Positions 1 through 8,800 of a stretch of DNA of 48,171 nucleotides are shown here, one piece after another. Location: contig NZAS01000099.1 of assembly GCA_002686195.1 (NCBI GenBank), forward strand, positions 654-48,824, in the 5' to 3' direction. The notes beneath the pieces were generated by a model. The model was not told the DNA's origin. It ran no database searches and worked only from the letters and a program-made list of their open reading frames with translations. Origin of the DNA: Candidatus Pacearchaeota archaeon (GTDB lineage Archaea; Nanoarchaeota; Nanoarchaeia; Pacearchaeales; GW2011-AR1). Every line of letters starts with the position of its first letter. Within the stretch, counting starts at the first letter, position 1. The position numbers and the translations under genes were made by a program.

Positions 1-490
1 TAGCCTCATTAAAACGGTAGATATATGCACTTCCTGAATTAGAGCCGTTGTCATCATCGCCGTATGCTCCAATAAGAGCAAAGTTTCCATCTATTGCAAC
101 GCTGTATCCGAATCTGTCACCGACTGCCCCATCATCTGCTTGTAGTTTGGTTTCACAAAAACATGAATTATCATCGCAGATCGTATCGTTACCTAGGTAT
201 ATGCCGCCTACAGAAGTGCAATACGATTCTGTTTTAATAGTGCATGTTTCACCAATACAACATGCGCCAGTGATAACTGGCTCCACCCCGCCGCATTCAA
301 TATCTCCAAGAATGCTCCTTGTTCCAATAGATCTCTCTGTTGAATACCCACAAGCAAACCACTTTCCATCGTCAGACATGGCAATACCTCTATCGCACTT
401 CATTATATTTCCGTCTGAATCTACTCCATTTCTTTGAAATAAAAAGTCAGATCCATCTGGAAGCGGGTATGTGTTTGTTTTATTAGTCAT
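1..490 (-). CDS. FG-GAP and Cys-motif protein, C-terminus cut by window edge
   Basis: The 163 N-terminal residues are visible and the reading frame runs off the left edge of the window. ATG at 488-490 is the only reasonable start, because an in-frame TAA lies two codons upstream; no good ribosome binding site precedes it. There is no signal peptide. Residues about 75-110 carry a Cys-rich module beginning TGACCIG, with Cys at about 77, 78, 83, 91, 105 and 110 and a GG-x-Y-x-G between them. This pattern is familiar from secreted proteins of Phycisphaerae-type planctomycetes. It is followed at 124-160 by an FG-GAP blade (DRFGYSVAID, then SGSAYIYRF), probably the first blade of a propeller that continues outside the window. 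The gene follows the FG-GAP and dockerin gene by 31 bases and is likely co-transcribed with it. The role as a host-contact virion protein is inferred from context. Confidence 0.8.
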   Translation of the reverse strand, partial: MTNKTNTYPLPDGSDFLFQRNGVDSDGNIMKCDRGIAMSDDGKWFACGYSTERSIGTRSILGDIECGGVEPVITGACCIGETCTIKTESYCTSVGGIYLGNDTICDDNSCFCETKLQADDGAVGDRFGYSVAIDGNFALIGAYGDDDNGSNSGSAYIYRFNEA

Positions 491-521
491 TACTTAGGTT
501 GTTTATTAATATGAAAAGAAA

Positions 522-3500
522 CTATCCACCAATTGATATGTTACTTCCAAGAATGTGCCATTCTACGTTCTTTATATTTAAATCTAAATTCTTATAATAT
601 TTACTAATCATGCTCTCTTCAGCTATTATTGGATATTTCAACAAAGCATCACCAAGCATATAAGACTTATTAATATAGAAACCATACAAATAAGCCCTCA
701 TAGAATGCTCCAGTATATTATTTCTAAATAATTCAAAAGCTTCTTCTATAAATTCTGCATCATACACAGAATTGCTCATATCTATAGCAATAGCAGAAAA
801 TCCATTATTCGAATATATAGATAGAGACTCAGCCATCTGGTTTCGAAGCTCATTAATGTTCCAACCTCCCATTTCGTCGTAATATAACAATAAGTCCGAT
901 ATCTGAACAAATATCCCCATTTCTAATGAACTATTACTAGATGATAAATCATAAATCATAGACAACAATTCCGTAGACTTACTTTCTTCCATTGGTGATA
1001 TTTGATCAAATTCAGAATATTTCTCACTATACTGATGTCTTAAAAAGACCCTCTCTACTCCACTAGATACAATAGAGCTTATCTTACTACCCAGTACATT
1101 TACAGAATTTTCAGATATCCACCAATTCGAACTATTAATCCCATTAGGTAAATCTATAACACTAATAGACCTATAGTCTTGATTCTCTATAAAAGTCGAT
1201 TCTCCATTAACAGATAATGTTAATCCTGACCTTCCCCCCAATCTTGCAGACACATACGTTTGAATAAATGCTGTCCTTATATCATTTATAAACCTAAAAA
1301 ATTCCTCATACAAAATATCTTCAGAATTATTATTAAAAACGAATCTACCAATACCATATTTCTTAATCTTAATCATAAAACTAGATATGTCGGATGGCGA
1401 ATACCTTCCATTCTTAATAATACCACCCATGTCAAGTATTACCAAATCCACACTCCTACCCGTAGCAGACTCAATTGCGTCAAAAGAGCTATCAATATCG
1501 TTTATAAAATCAACAAAAGTAGCATCTGATATATCTTCGTAATTATTATCTTGAATATTTACTATTATTGAATCTGAGAAATCAAAAAGAGTTTTATTGT
1601 TAAGTGCATCATTTGTTATATCAATATTATTTGGCTTTATACCAAATGACATATTGATTATGCCTCCGAAACTAACCTTGTTAATATTTTCAATCTTTTT
1701 GGCATAAGATTTTAACCTAGAAATTACTCTAACAGAATCATTATCATAAATGCTCTTTATGTCCGATATTGATGGAGAAGAACCTCTAATTTTAGCTAAA
1801 TGATTAATGTAATCAGTTGTTTGATAAGAGAATTCTCCATCAATCTCTTCTTCATTTAAATAGTTAGATGAAGTGTTCCATGAATTCCAATTGATTATAA
1901 GCTCATCATTTACTAGCAATTTATTTATTAAATTGTCATTATCAATAGGTTGATTTGCATATTTATTAGAAAAAATAACAGATGATCCCAGTCCACTATC
2001 TGTTATCTGTGGCGTTGAAGAGGACAATATAGAATAGTAACTAGAAAAATTAGAACCAAAAGACTGAATAGATCCCTGTATGAAATTATAATCCTTAGTT
2101 ACACTATTTCCTCCGTGCATAATTCCAAACTCAACATCATCTACTGGTGTATTAATTTTAGAATTATTAAAAGATAAATCAAATGGATACTTATAATTAA
2201 AAGATTGACCATATATTTCATTGTTATATTTAAACTTTTGAATATTTTCTTTATTCGAAACATTAACTTCAAAATAATATCCAGCCGAAAGCTTGCCATT
2301 GTCATATACAACATGTCTTCCTGGTTCAGTGAATGTAAAATCTATAACGCCAGTTGGCTTGAGTGCCAAAAAATCTGCTGGCGACGCAGAAATAGACGCA
2401 AAGGATGTAATGGGCGAGTCAAGGTCCGTATCATCAAACGTAAACCTCTTGTGCATTTCTTGAAGAATAATATCTGCAATTACAGAATCCTTTAATTTCG
2501 CAACAGTCCATGCCGTTTTCCAGGAATCAAAATCATTACGATAAGGAGGGTCGTCTGAACTTCTCTCATATACGTAAACAGATCCAACATAAGAGTTAGT
2601 ATACCTTGCTCCAACTGCACACCTTATATTACCATCAGACTTGATGCCCAAGCTAGAAGGTTTACCAAACCAATCAGAATTAATTCCATCGCTCGCAACA
2701 AACCTGTTTACCTGAACCCATTCCGTGTTAGATACACGCTCAAACAAATACAAAGAACCTGGTCCTATATCTTCTGAATACGACGCACTAACTCCAACCA
2801 ATAACGATTCTCCGAGTACGTCTATGCTGCTCCCAAAATATCCATCATTAACGCCTTCATCGCCAAGTATTAATTTATAAAGTTGATCCCAAGATCCATT
2901 TTCTTGTTCTTTAAAAATATATACAGCACCTCGTGTTTCATTGTCGTTATGTGTGCTACTTGCCGAAACAATCATTAAATTTTCGTGTATAGCGACAGAT
3001 GATCCGAATCCATCGTTTTCTTCTCCATCAGCAGCTTCTAATTGAGGAAAGTGTTGTTGCCAATAACCATCTTCATCAACTTTAAATACATACGCACCAC
3101 CCTTAGCTATAAGGGGTAGTCCAGAAGGATGCCGGTCGTCAAACAAGGCTCCAACAATCAATTCATCTTTTGACGCCGACAAACTACTGCCAAACCAATC
3201 AAAATCTGTACCATCTGCAGCAATTAATTTTTGATGCTGTGACCAAGAGTTTCCGTCCCACTTGAATACGTATACAGCACCAGTCGCGATTCCTTGGCTG
3301 TTATCTCCTACTGCTCCGACAAATGCATACGAATCAAATATTGCAACGCTACTACTAAACAAATGTGGCCAACTTCCATTTCCACAATCCCAGGCTACTA
3401 GCTTCTGTTCCTTAATCCATTGTTCATCAGGATTTTTCTTATATATATAAGCTGCACCAGAATCCGATCCACATGAAGCATCGTTAATTGCTCCAATAAT

Positions 3501-5894
3501 AAGCCTATCTTCGTTTAAAACTAATGAATTATCTGCTTCCTGTAAATCAACAGATCCTCCAAATCTCAGATAATTGGTCGTTACTACTTCGCCCAGAATT
3601 TTTTGTGTTTGCACCCATCCTATATCAGTCTCATATTTATAAATATAAACAGCGCCCATATTTTCCCAGCCATCAACTACCGCACCGGGAGAGCCGACAA
3701 TTAATATATCATTACCAAGAGCTAAGCTTGTTCCAAATTTGTCCCCCTGTTCACCATCATCAGGAGAAATTTTTTGCTCTAGCCAACTATCTATTTGGTC
3801 GCAAGGACCCCACTGATCTATTATTTCTAATAGATCAGTGACATCAACAATTCCATCATTATTTATATCTGCAGAGCCGCCAAACTGCCCCCATTGATCT
3901 ATTATTTCTAATAAGTCGCTAACATCAACAACTCCATCATTATTTATGTCTGCAGAACACGTTGTTAATATTCTAGATTCTATAGATGAGCTTCGTTCCG
4001 TACTGAGCAACCTCTTAGAAAATTCATCATACCTAAACCCTTCTTGAGATGGCATTTGAGATATATCATAACCGATAGGTGAATTAGTAAAGAAAATCTT
4101 ACCCCCCATATATTTATCATAAACACTCTGATAATATACGCTTGAAGAACCCTCTTGTGGAATTAATGTAACAGCTTCACTCGAACAGAACGAACTTATA
4201 TCAATATTAAATTTTTTAATAAGATCATCCGTCCAGTATGGGTCTCTATGCACAATAATATCATCATAAACATAAACTTTACCACCCATTCGTAACCCAT
4301 GATTTTCACATGAATAATAAAAACTTGAATAATCAGATTTGACATCAAGCTCAACAACCCTATCTACACCTATTACTCCGGATTTTGACATTCCACTAAC
4401 AGAAATTGATGAATCGGGGGTTTTAGAACTAGAAGACGTAAAGTACAAAGGATGACTTACTTTTGTATATCCAGAAGAACTATTACTAATATCTTGCTGC
4501 TTAAAAATATATTTTCTATTTTTAACAATCTTTAAATCCGGCTTAACTTGACCATTCATCTCGAATAAATCTTTTCCTAATTTATTTTTAACATTAACAT
4601 CGACCGTTCTCTGATCATCACCTACCATGATCCTTATTCTGTCATTTAAAATAACAGCATCATCTGACATTATTCTAACATCAAAATTCTCCGTTAAGTC
4701 CTTCTTGTTGAAAACTATCTCCACATCCTGACAATAAATGTTCTTTCTCTTCTCTCTATCAGATAAGCCTTCAATATATGTACTCTCAATCCTCATCGCT
4801 CCCCTTTTAATATGATCTGTTTGAACCCCATGGAAAAGAGTGCTTTCAGAATCCCATTTTAACAAAATTGATTCAGGACTATCAAAAAATACCTTAACTT
4901 TTATCACAATATTTTTAGAAGATTGAATGCTATTTACAAACCTAGGAGCAAGAACATAACTAACTCCATTCAAAGATGATGCAAACATAGAATCTTTATT
5001 ATTTATGGAAGAAAAATCTTTAACAGACACATTAAAGTTTCCGCTAAAATTATACGAGTTATTGTTTCCTCCAGACACACTTGACGTAAAAATCATTGGA
5101 TGCTCTTCTGAAAGAGAACTTATACTGTATTGCATCCCATTTATTAAATACAAATCAGGTTGAGATAAACCAAAAGTATAATATGAATTATCATTTTGAG
5201 ATACACCAAAAATATAATATGACCTATCACTCCCTTTTTTGTAATAAGAAGAAACTGATGTTTTATCGCCAACATCAATATGTATATCTTTCTTTGTAGA
5301 GAATCTCCATAAGTTACTTTTAGAGACTGTCATATTATAAATACCAGACGGAGCCAAACTGTCAAGTAAAAATTCACTTGATTTATTTTGTAAATTTATT
5401 AATTTTATTTTTAAAAAAGTAGGTATATTATTTAATCTAAAAAATAAAATACTTCCCTCTACTTCTGCGGTGTTAATAACTACAATTTTAGATGAAGCAA
5501 TAACTGAATGCCCATAAGAATAATACTCATCTAGGTTAGAATTAAAAGAAGTATCTTTTGAAAGAAATATAGGAGAATATTTCTCTGGGATATATATTTT
5601 ATATATAAAACCCTTCTTTAATACAAGAGTTGAGGTTGATCTCCCATTAACTCTAATAGAACCATTAAAGTAGTCTAGATACAACTCCTCTGTCTGAGAT
5701 CTTCTCCCTTCATTGTTACTATTTTGACTCTTGCTTTCGACTATCGACAATGCGTCCTTAGACATATTCATAATTCTAATAGAATCTTCAGAATTAATAT
5801 TTAAATTTATCGAGTCGTTCTTTCTGTCTCCATAAGAAAATCCATCGGCACCGTATGTTATGCTAGGTTTGTTTTTATTCTTTTCATTACTCAT
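522..5894 (-). CDS. Giant fibre-like protein: cupredoxin-like, paired dockerin, seven-blade FG-GAP propeller
   Basis: 1,790 residues, no signal peptide. The ATG at 5894 shares its A with the last base of the upstream TGA, and GGGAGGT lies five bases before it, so the start is well supported. Visible modules: residues about 250-300, a region with EEHPMIFTSS; about 443-538, a cupredoxin-like domain with SHPLYFTSS and YYSCENHGLRMGG, giving His, Cys, His and Met in type I copper order; about 645-697, two dockerin-type calcium loops (DINNDGVVDVSDLL and DINNDGIVDVTDLL), each followed by IIDQWG; about 708-1118, seven FG-GAP blades with FGSS-type turns and GAVYIYK-type strands; about 1435-1731, alternating strands and helices that could be a TIM-like barrel. 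The gene follows the adaptor-bearing fibre gene directly. A host-binding virion role is inferred; the domain calls are from motif reading only. Confidence 0.85.
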   Translation of the reverse strand: MSNEKNKNKPSITYGADGFSYGDRKNDSINLNINSEDSIRIMNMSKDALSIVESKSQNSNNEGRRSQTEELYLDYFNGSIRVNGRSTSTLVLKKGFIYKIYIPEKYSPIFLSKDTSFNSNLDEYYSYGHSVIASSKIVVINTAEVEGSILFFRLNNIPTFLKIKLINLQNKSSEFLLDSLAPSGIYNMTVSKSNLWRFSTKKDIHIDVGDKTSVSSYYKKGSDRSYYIFGVSQNDNSYYTFGLSQPDLYLINGMQYSISSLSEEHPMIFTSSVSGGNNNSYNFSGNFNVSVKDFSSINNKDSMFASSLNGVSYVLAPRFVNSIQSSKNIVIKVKVFFDSPESILLKWDSESTLFHGVQTDHIKRGAMRIESTYIEGLSDREKRKNIYCQDVEIVFNKKDLTENFDVRIMSDDAVILNDRIRIMVGDDQRTVDVNVKNKLGKDLFEMNGQVKPDLKIVKNRKYIFKQQDISNSSSGYTKVSHPLYFTSSSSKTPDSSISVSGMSKSGVIGVDRVVELDVKSDYSSFYYSCENHGLRMGGKVYVYDDIIVHRDPYWTDDLIKKFNIDISSFCSSEAVTLIPQEGSSSVYYQSVYDKYMGGKIFFTNSPIGYDISQMPSQEGFRYDEFSKRLLSTERSSSIESRILTTCSADINNDGVVDVSDLLEIIDQWGQFGGSADINNDGIVDVTDLLEIIDQWGPCDQIDSWLEQKISPDDGEQGDKFGTSLALGNDILIVGSPGAVVDGWENMGAVYIYKYETDIGWVQTQKILGEVVTTNYLRFGGSVDLQEADNSLVLNEDRLIIGAINDASCGSDSGAAYIYKKNPDEQWIKEQKLVAWDCGNGSWPHLFSSSVAIFDSYAFVGAVGDNSQGIATGAVYVFKWDGNSWSQHQKLIAADGTDFDWFGSSLSASKDELIVGALFDDRHPSGLPLIAKGGAYVFKVDEDGYWQQHFPQLEAADGEENDGFGSSVAIHENLMIVSASSTHNDNETRGAVYIFKEQENGSWDQLYKLILGDEGVNDGYFGSSIDVLGESLLVGVSASYSEDIGPGSLYLFERVSNTEWVQVNRFVASDGINSDWFGKPSSLGIKSDGNIRCAVGARYTNSYVGSVYVYERSSDDPPYRNDFDSWKTAWTVAKLKDSVIADIILQEMHKRFTFDDTDLDSPITSFASISASPADFLALKPTGVIDFTFTEPGRHVVYDNGKLSAGYYFEVNVSNKENIQKFKYNNEIYGQSFNYKYPFDLSFNNSKINTPVDDVEFGIMHGGNSVTKDYNFIQGSIQSFGSNFSSYYSILSSSTPQITDSGLGSSVIFSNKYANQPIDNDNLINKLLVNDELIINWNSWNTSSNYLNEEEIDGEFSYQTTDYINHLAKIRGSSPSISDIKSIYDNDSVRVISRLKSYAKKIENINKVSFGGIINMSFGIKPNNIDITNDALNNKTLFDFSDSIIVNIQDNNYEDISDATFVDFINDIDSSFDAIESATGRSVDLVILDMGGIIKNGRYSPSDISSFMIKIKKYGIGRFVFNNNSEDILYEEFFRFINDIRTAFIQTYVSARLGGRSGLTLSVNGESTFIENQDYRSISVIDLPNGINSSNWWISENSVNVLGSKISSIVSSGVERVFLRHQYSEKYSEFDQISPMEESKSTELLSMIYDLSSSNSSLEMGIFVQISDLLLYYDEMGGWNINELRNQMAESLSIYSNNGFSAIAIDMSNSVYDAEFIEEAFELFRNNILEHSMRAYLYGFYINKSYMLGDALLKYPIIAEESMISKYYKNLDLNIKNVEWHILGSNISIGG
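3806..3954 (-). repeat. Two dockerin-coding tandem units, nearly identical DNA
   Basis: Two units of about 70 bases, at about 3806-3874 and 3886-3954, are mostly identical in DNA and encode matching calcium-loop and helix segments (DINNDG, VDV, DLLEIIDQWG). Asp, Asn and Asp residues of the loop are intact in both. The second unit in protein order ends with GPC, as in the planctomycete dockerin type, while the first ends with GQFGGSA as a linker. The similarity suggests a recent duplication. Confidence 0.85.
3811..3840 (-). other. Perfect 13-bp stem-loop with GAAA loop inside dockerin coding sequence
   Basis: CACTGATCTATTA is followed by four bases and then its exact reverse complement. In the mRNA sense the four-base loop is GAAA, a GNRA tetraloop. 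The stem encodes the TDLLEIIDQW helix of the second dockerin repeat. The sister repeat encodes nearly the same peptide but has lost stem pairing through synonymous and near-synonymous changes. Confidence 0.85.
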
Positions 5895-8800
5895 CAGACA
5901 CCTCCCTGTGGATCTGGATCTGGATCTGGAGGATCTGGAGGATCTGGAGGATCTGGAGGATCTGGAGGATCTGGATCTGGGACTCCATTATCATCGCCGT
6001 CACCCATGGATCCGTCGCCATGTTCTGATTCATCAAGCAACAACCAATCAATATCCTCTTCGTCAATCGTTACAATATCACCAACCATAATCTCTTCTGG
6101 ATATTCTCCGAAATCCTGATATCCCAAATGACTAATCATCCTTTCTTCACTATAGCTTCCTCCAATAAGATATACCTTAAATTCAGGAAGAGACATCTTT
6201 GTTTGATCAGTAATGTCTGAATTATCCTTTGGATCGGTAAAGTATGTCTGTGAATTAAACTTATCAATAATGCTATTTACAACCCTAACGTTTTGTCTAG
6301 TAAACCCAAGATATCCTAATTCTTTTGGATTTCCATCTGAGTCTATTTGATTGGAGATTAAATATGCTCCATATTTCTTAATTTGCTCCAAATACTTCTC
6401 TGCACCCTTCAGGTGAGATATTGTGTCTGTCAATTGCCTTGGAGCATACATCGTGTCTAATATTGCATAAATAGGCTTCTCTGCCCTACTTCCATCATTT
6501 ACCCTGTGTCCGTTTATGTACATAAGCACTGCTGCTGCAAAATCCAAATCAACCCACCCTCCACTTTTTGCTCTAAACCTCTTGTACTGCCTAGCAACCT
6601 CGACCTTATCATCTCTGCTGTGTTTATCGTCAAATGTCAACGAGCTAACAGAGCCAGAAAGTCCGCCTCCTAAGCTAAAGATATTACCCAGCAAATACCA
6701 TCCTATTTTTTGCTCTTCGCCATTCACGTATACAGTAGGAATAGATGTATTATCTCCACTCCAATGTCTATAAAAAAGAGATGATGATGTAGATATAAAC
6801 AACATACTTTCACACCCTATAAATAATTTATCAGATATTATCTTAATAGAATGAACAGATAAGTTTTTTCCATTTTTAACCAGAAGACCTGAAGCTCCAG
6901 AAAAATTAACAAATGAATCTGTAAATGGATTTTCTCCATGCTTATTTACCATTAATCCATTAGATGTAGTTACATACATTCTCCCATAATGAACTACTGC
7001 TTTTCTCATAAAGAATTCTTCTGTATAAAAAATTTCTACAAAATCTTTTCTTCCTGGGTCCCTTCTGTAAATAGACTGATTAGAAATGGCAAAAACATAT
7101 TCCCCTTCCTCTAAAAATTCATAAATTGGCACCTGGTCGGGAATATCCGAAACGGACATAAAGGTATCTCCACCATCATCTGTTTCTATTAATCCAGAAT
7201 CTGTGCTAATCAACAGCCTATCTCCAGCTCTGTCATAGAACATAGCATACGCATTGGTTGTTGATGAACCAAATATCTGCCTTTGTGTCAATGTTGGACT
7301 CAAGCCATATATGTCATATCTTAATCTATATAGTCCAAGGTTAGTAGAAAAGAAAATACCAGACCTTGGATCTATCCTTGGAATTATAATCTGGAACACA
7401 ATTGGACCCTCGTCAAGAATCCAGTCCGTATCCAAAAGGGACGATGCCAATCCAGCAATATTTCCTGGTAATTCAACGTTATATAAATCTTTAAAATGTA
7501 CAGAAACATCACCAATCCTAAAAGCTACACTATCATCTATTTTTTTCTTAAGCTCTAAAAGAGTTAGGTTATTGACTGCTATTCTAAAACCTAAACCCTC
7601 AGTAAAAAATCCATCTATTCCAATTGCTTCAAAATAATTTCCATTTTTTCTAAACTCGAACAAATTAACTAGAATCCCCTGATCTGCGATGTGTTGTATT
7701 GAAATGCCAGGCTCTGGGTCTTCAATTATATTAACAGAAACCTCAGAAACATCTCTAATTACAGAAGATGCTGATATCCCCTCTACTTCAGTAAAGACAC
7801 CACGAGGAGATATAATTGCCCCAAAGTTCCCAAATTCAGTACCAGGAATTCCACTAACAAAAACAGATCTGTTTGTTAAGAGAAAAACTTTTCCCGGATA
7901 TATCTCTGATCTAAAAAATTTATGTGGAGCTAATGCAGTAGATAAAGAAGCTACATTCTGCGCATCCCAAGTAACTCCAAAATCTTCGCTAAACAAAACT
8001 CCATTTGATGTACATGCCCACATCACATCGGGATCGTCAAGATATATAAAGTCATAAAATATCATCGGAGGATCTAGTTGTCCACTAGAATCCCAAAGAT
8101 CAAGAGCTGTTGTCGCCACTTCTTCAGAGGACTCTATGCTGTTGCCGTCTTCGTCCGATATTCCATAGAAAGAATATCCATCCCCAGTCGACATCTTTAC
8201 TGTAAGTGGGATTAAATCTTCCCCAATCCTTCCATCATGCTGTATTTCTGGAATCATATCATGGGTTATCTGATTTTTAGTAAATTGCGTTGCACTTACA
8301 GACTCAACCATTCCAGCAGATAGGTTTCCCTCAAATTCATTTGCCTCAAAAGTTACCCTCAAAGATGGAAACTCAATAAGATCATTAACAGTATAAGCAA
8401 TTGGGTTACCATCAGGGATTGGTACAACAAGATTGCCCAAGCTTCTTTCTGTAGTTAGTATCCCAGTTTCAAAATCCAAATGATATAGCATTCTGGCTAT
8501 TTCATCATCTATATATAGCTGATATGGAACGTTTGGGTCAAATGTCGAAAGATCCATATTCGTTGACCAGACTTTTCCATCACGAGGTCCGGTTGTCCAA
8601 TCTTCAATAGAAATCCCCTCTGAAAAATTTATCCTACGGTCATCTAGTTCTGATATCTTATAGTGACGATGAATGTCCGTTATTTCTTTTGTTGCTTCAG
8701 TGACCGGAGCATTAAGTGATGAAAGATTTCTTCCAAAATCATTATCAATCACAACATTTCCGTTAGACAACGTAACAGATGCTATAAACTCAGAAAACGA

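Noticed and set aside
48..437. Open frame of 129 codons on the plus strand
   Set aside because: It lies fully opposite the FG-GAP/Cys-motif gene, has no ribosome binding site and no family features; the minus-strand frame shows clear domain motifs.
5911..5981. Regular short repeats as a CRISPR array
   Set aside because: Units are nine and six bases with no spacers and translate into a Pro-Asp tail.
7254..8057. Long plus-strand open frames opposite the fibre gene
   Set aside because: They are frame shadows of the 1,904-residue gene, in which Asp-box motifs are read on the minus strand; other plus-strand frames across the window were dropped for the same reason.
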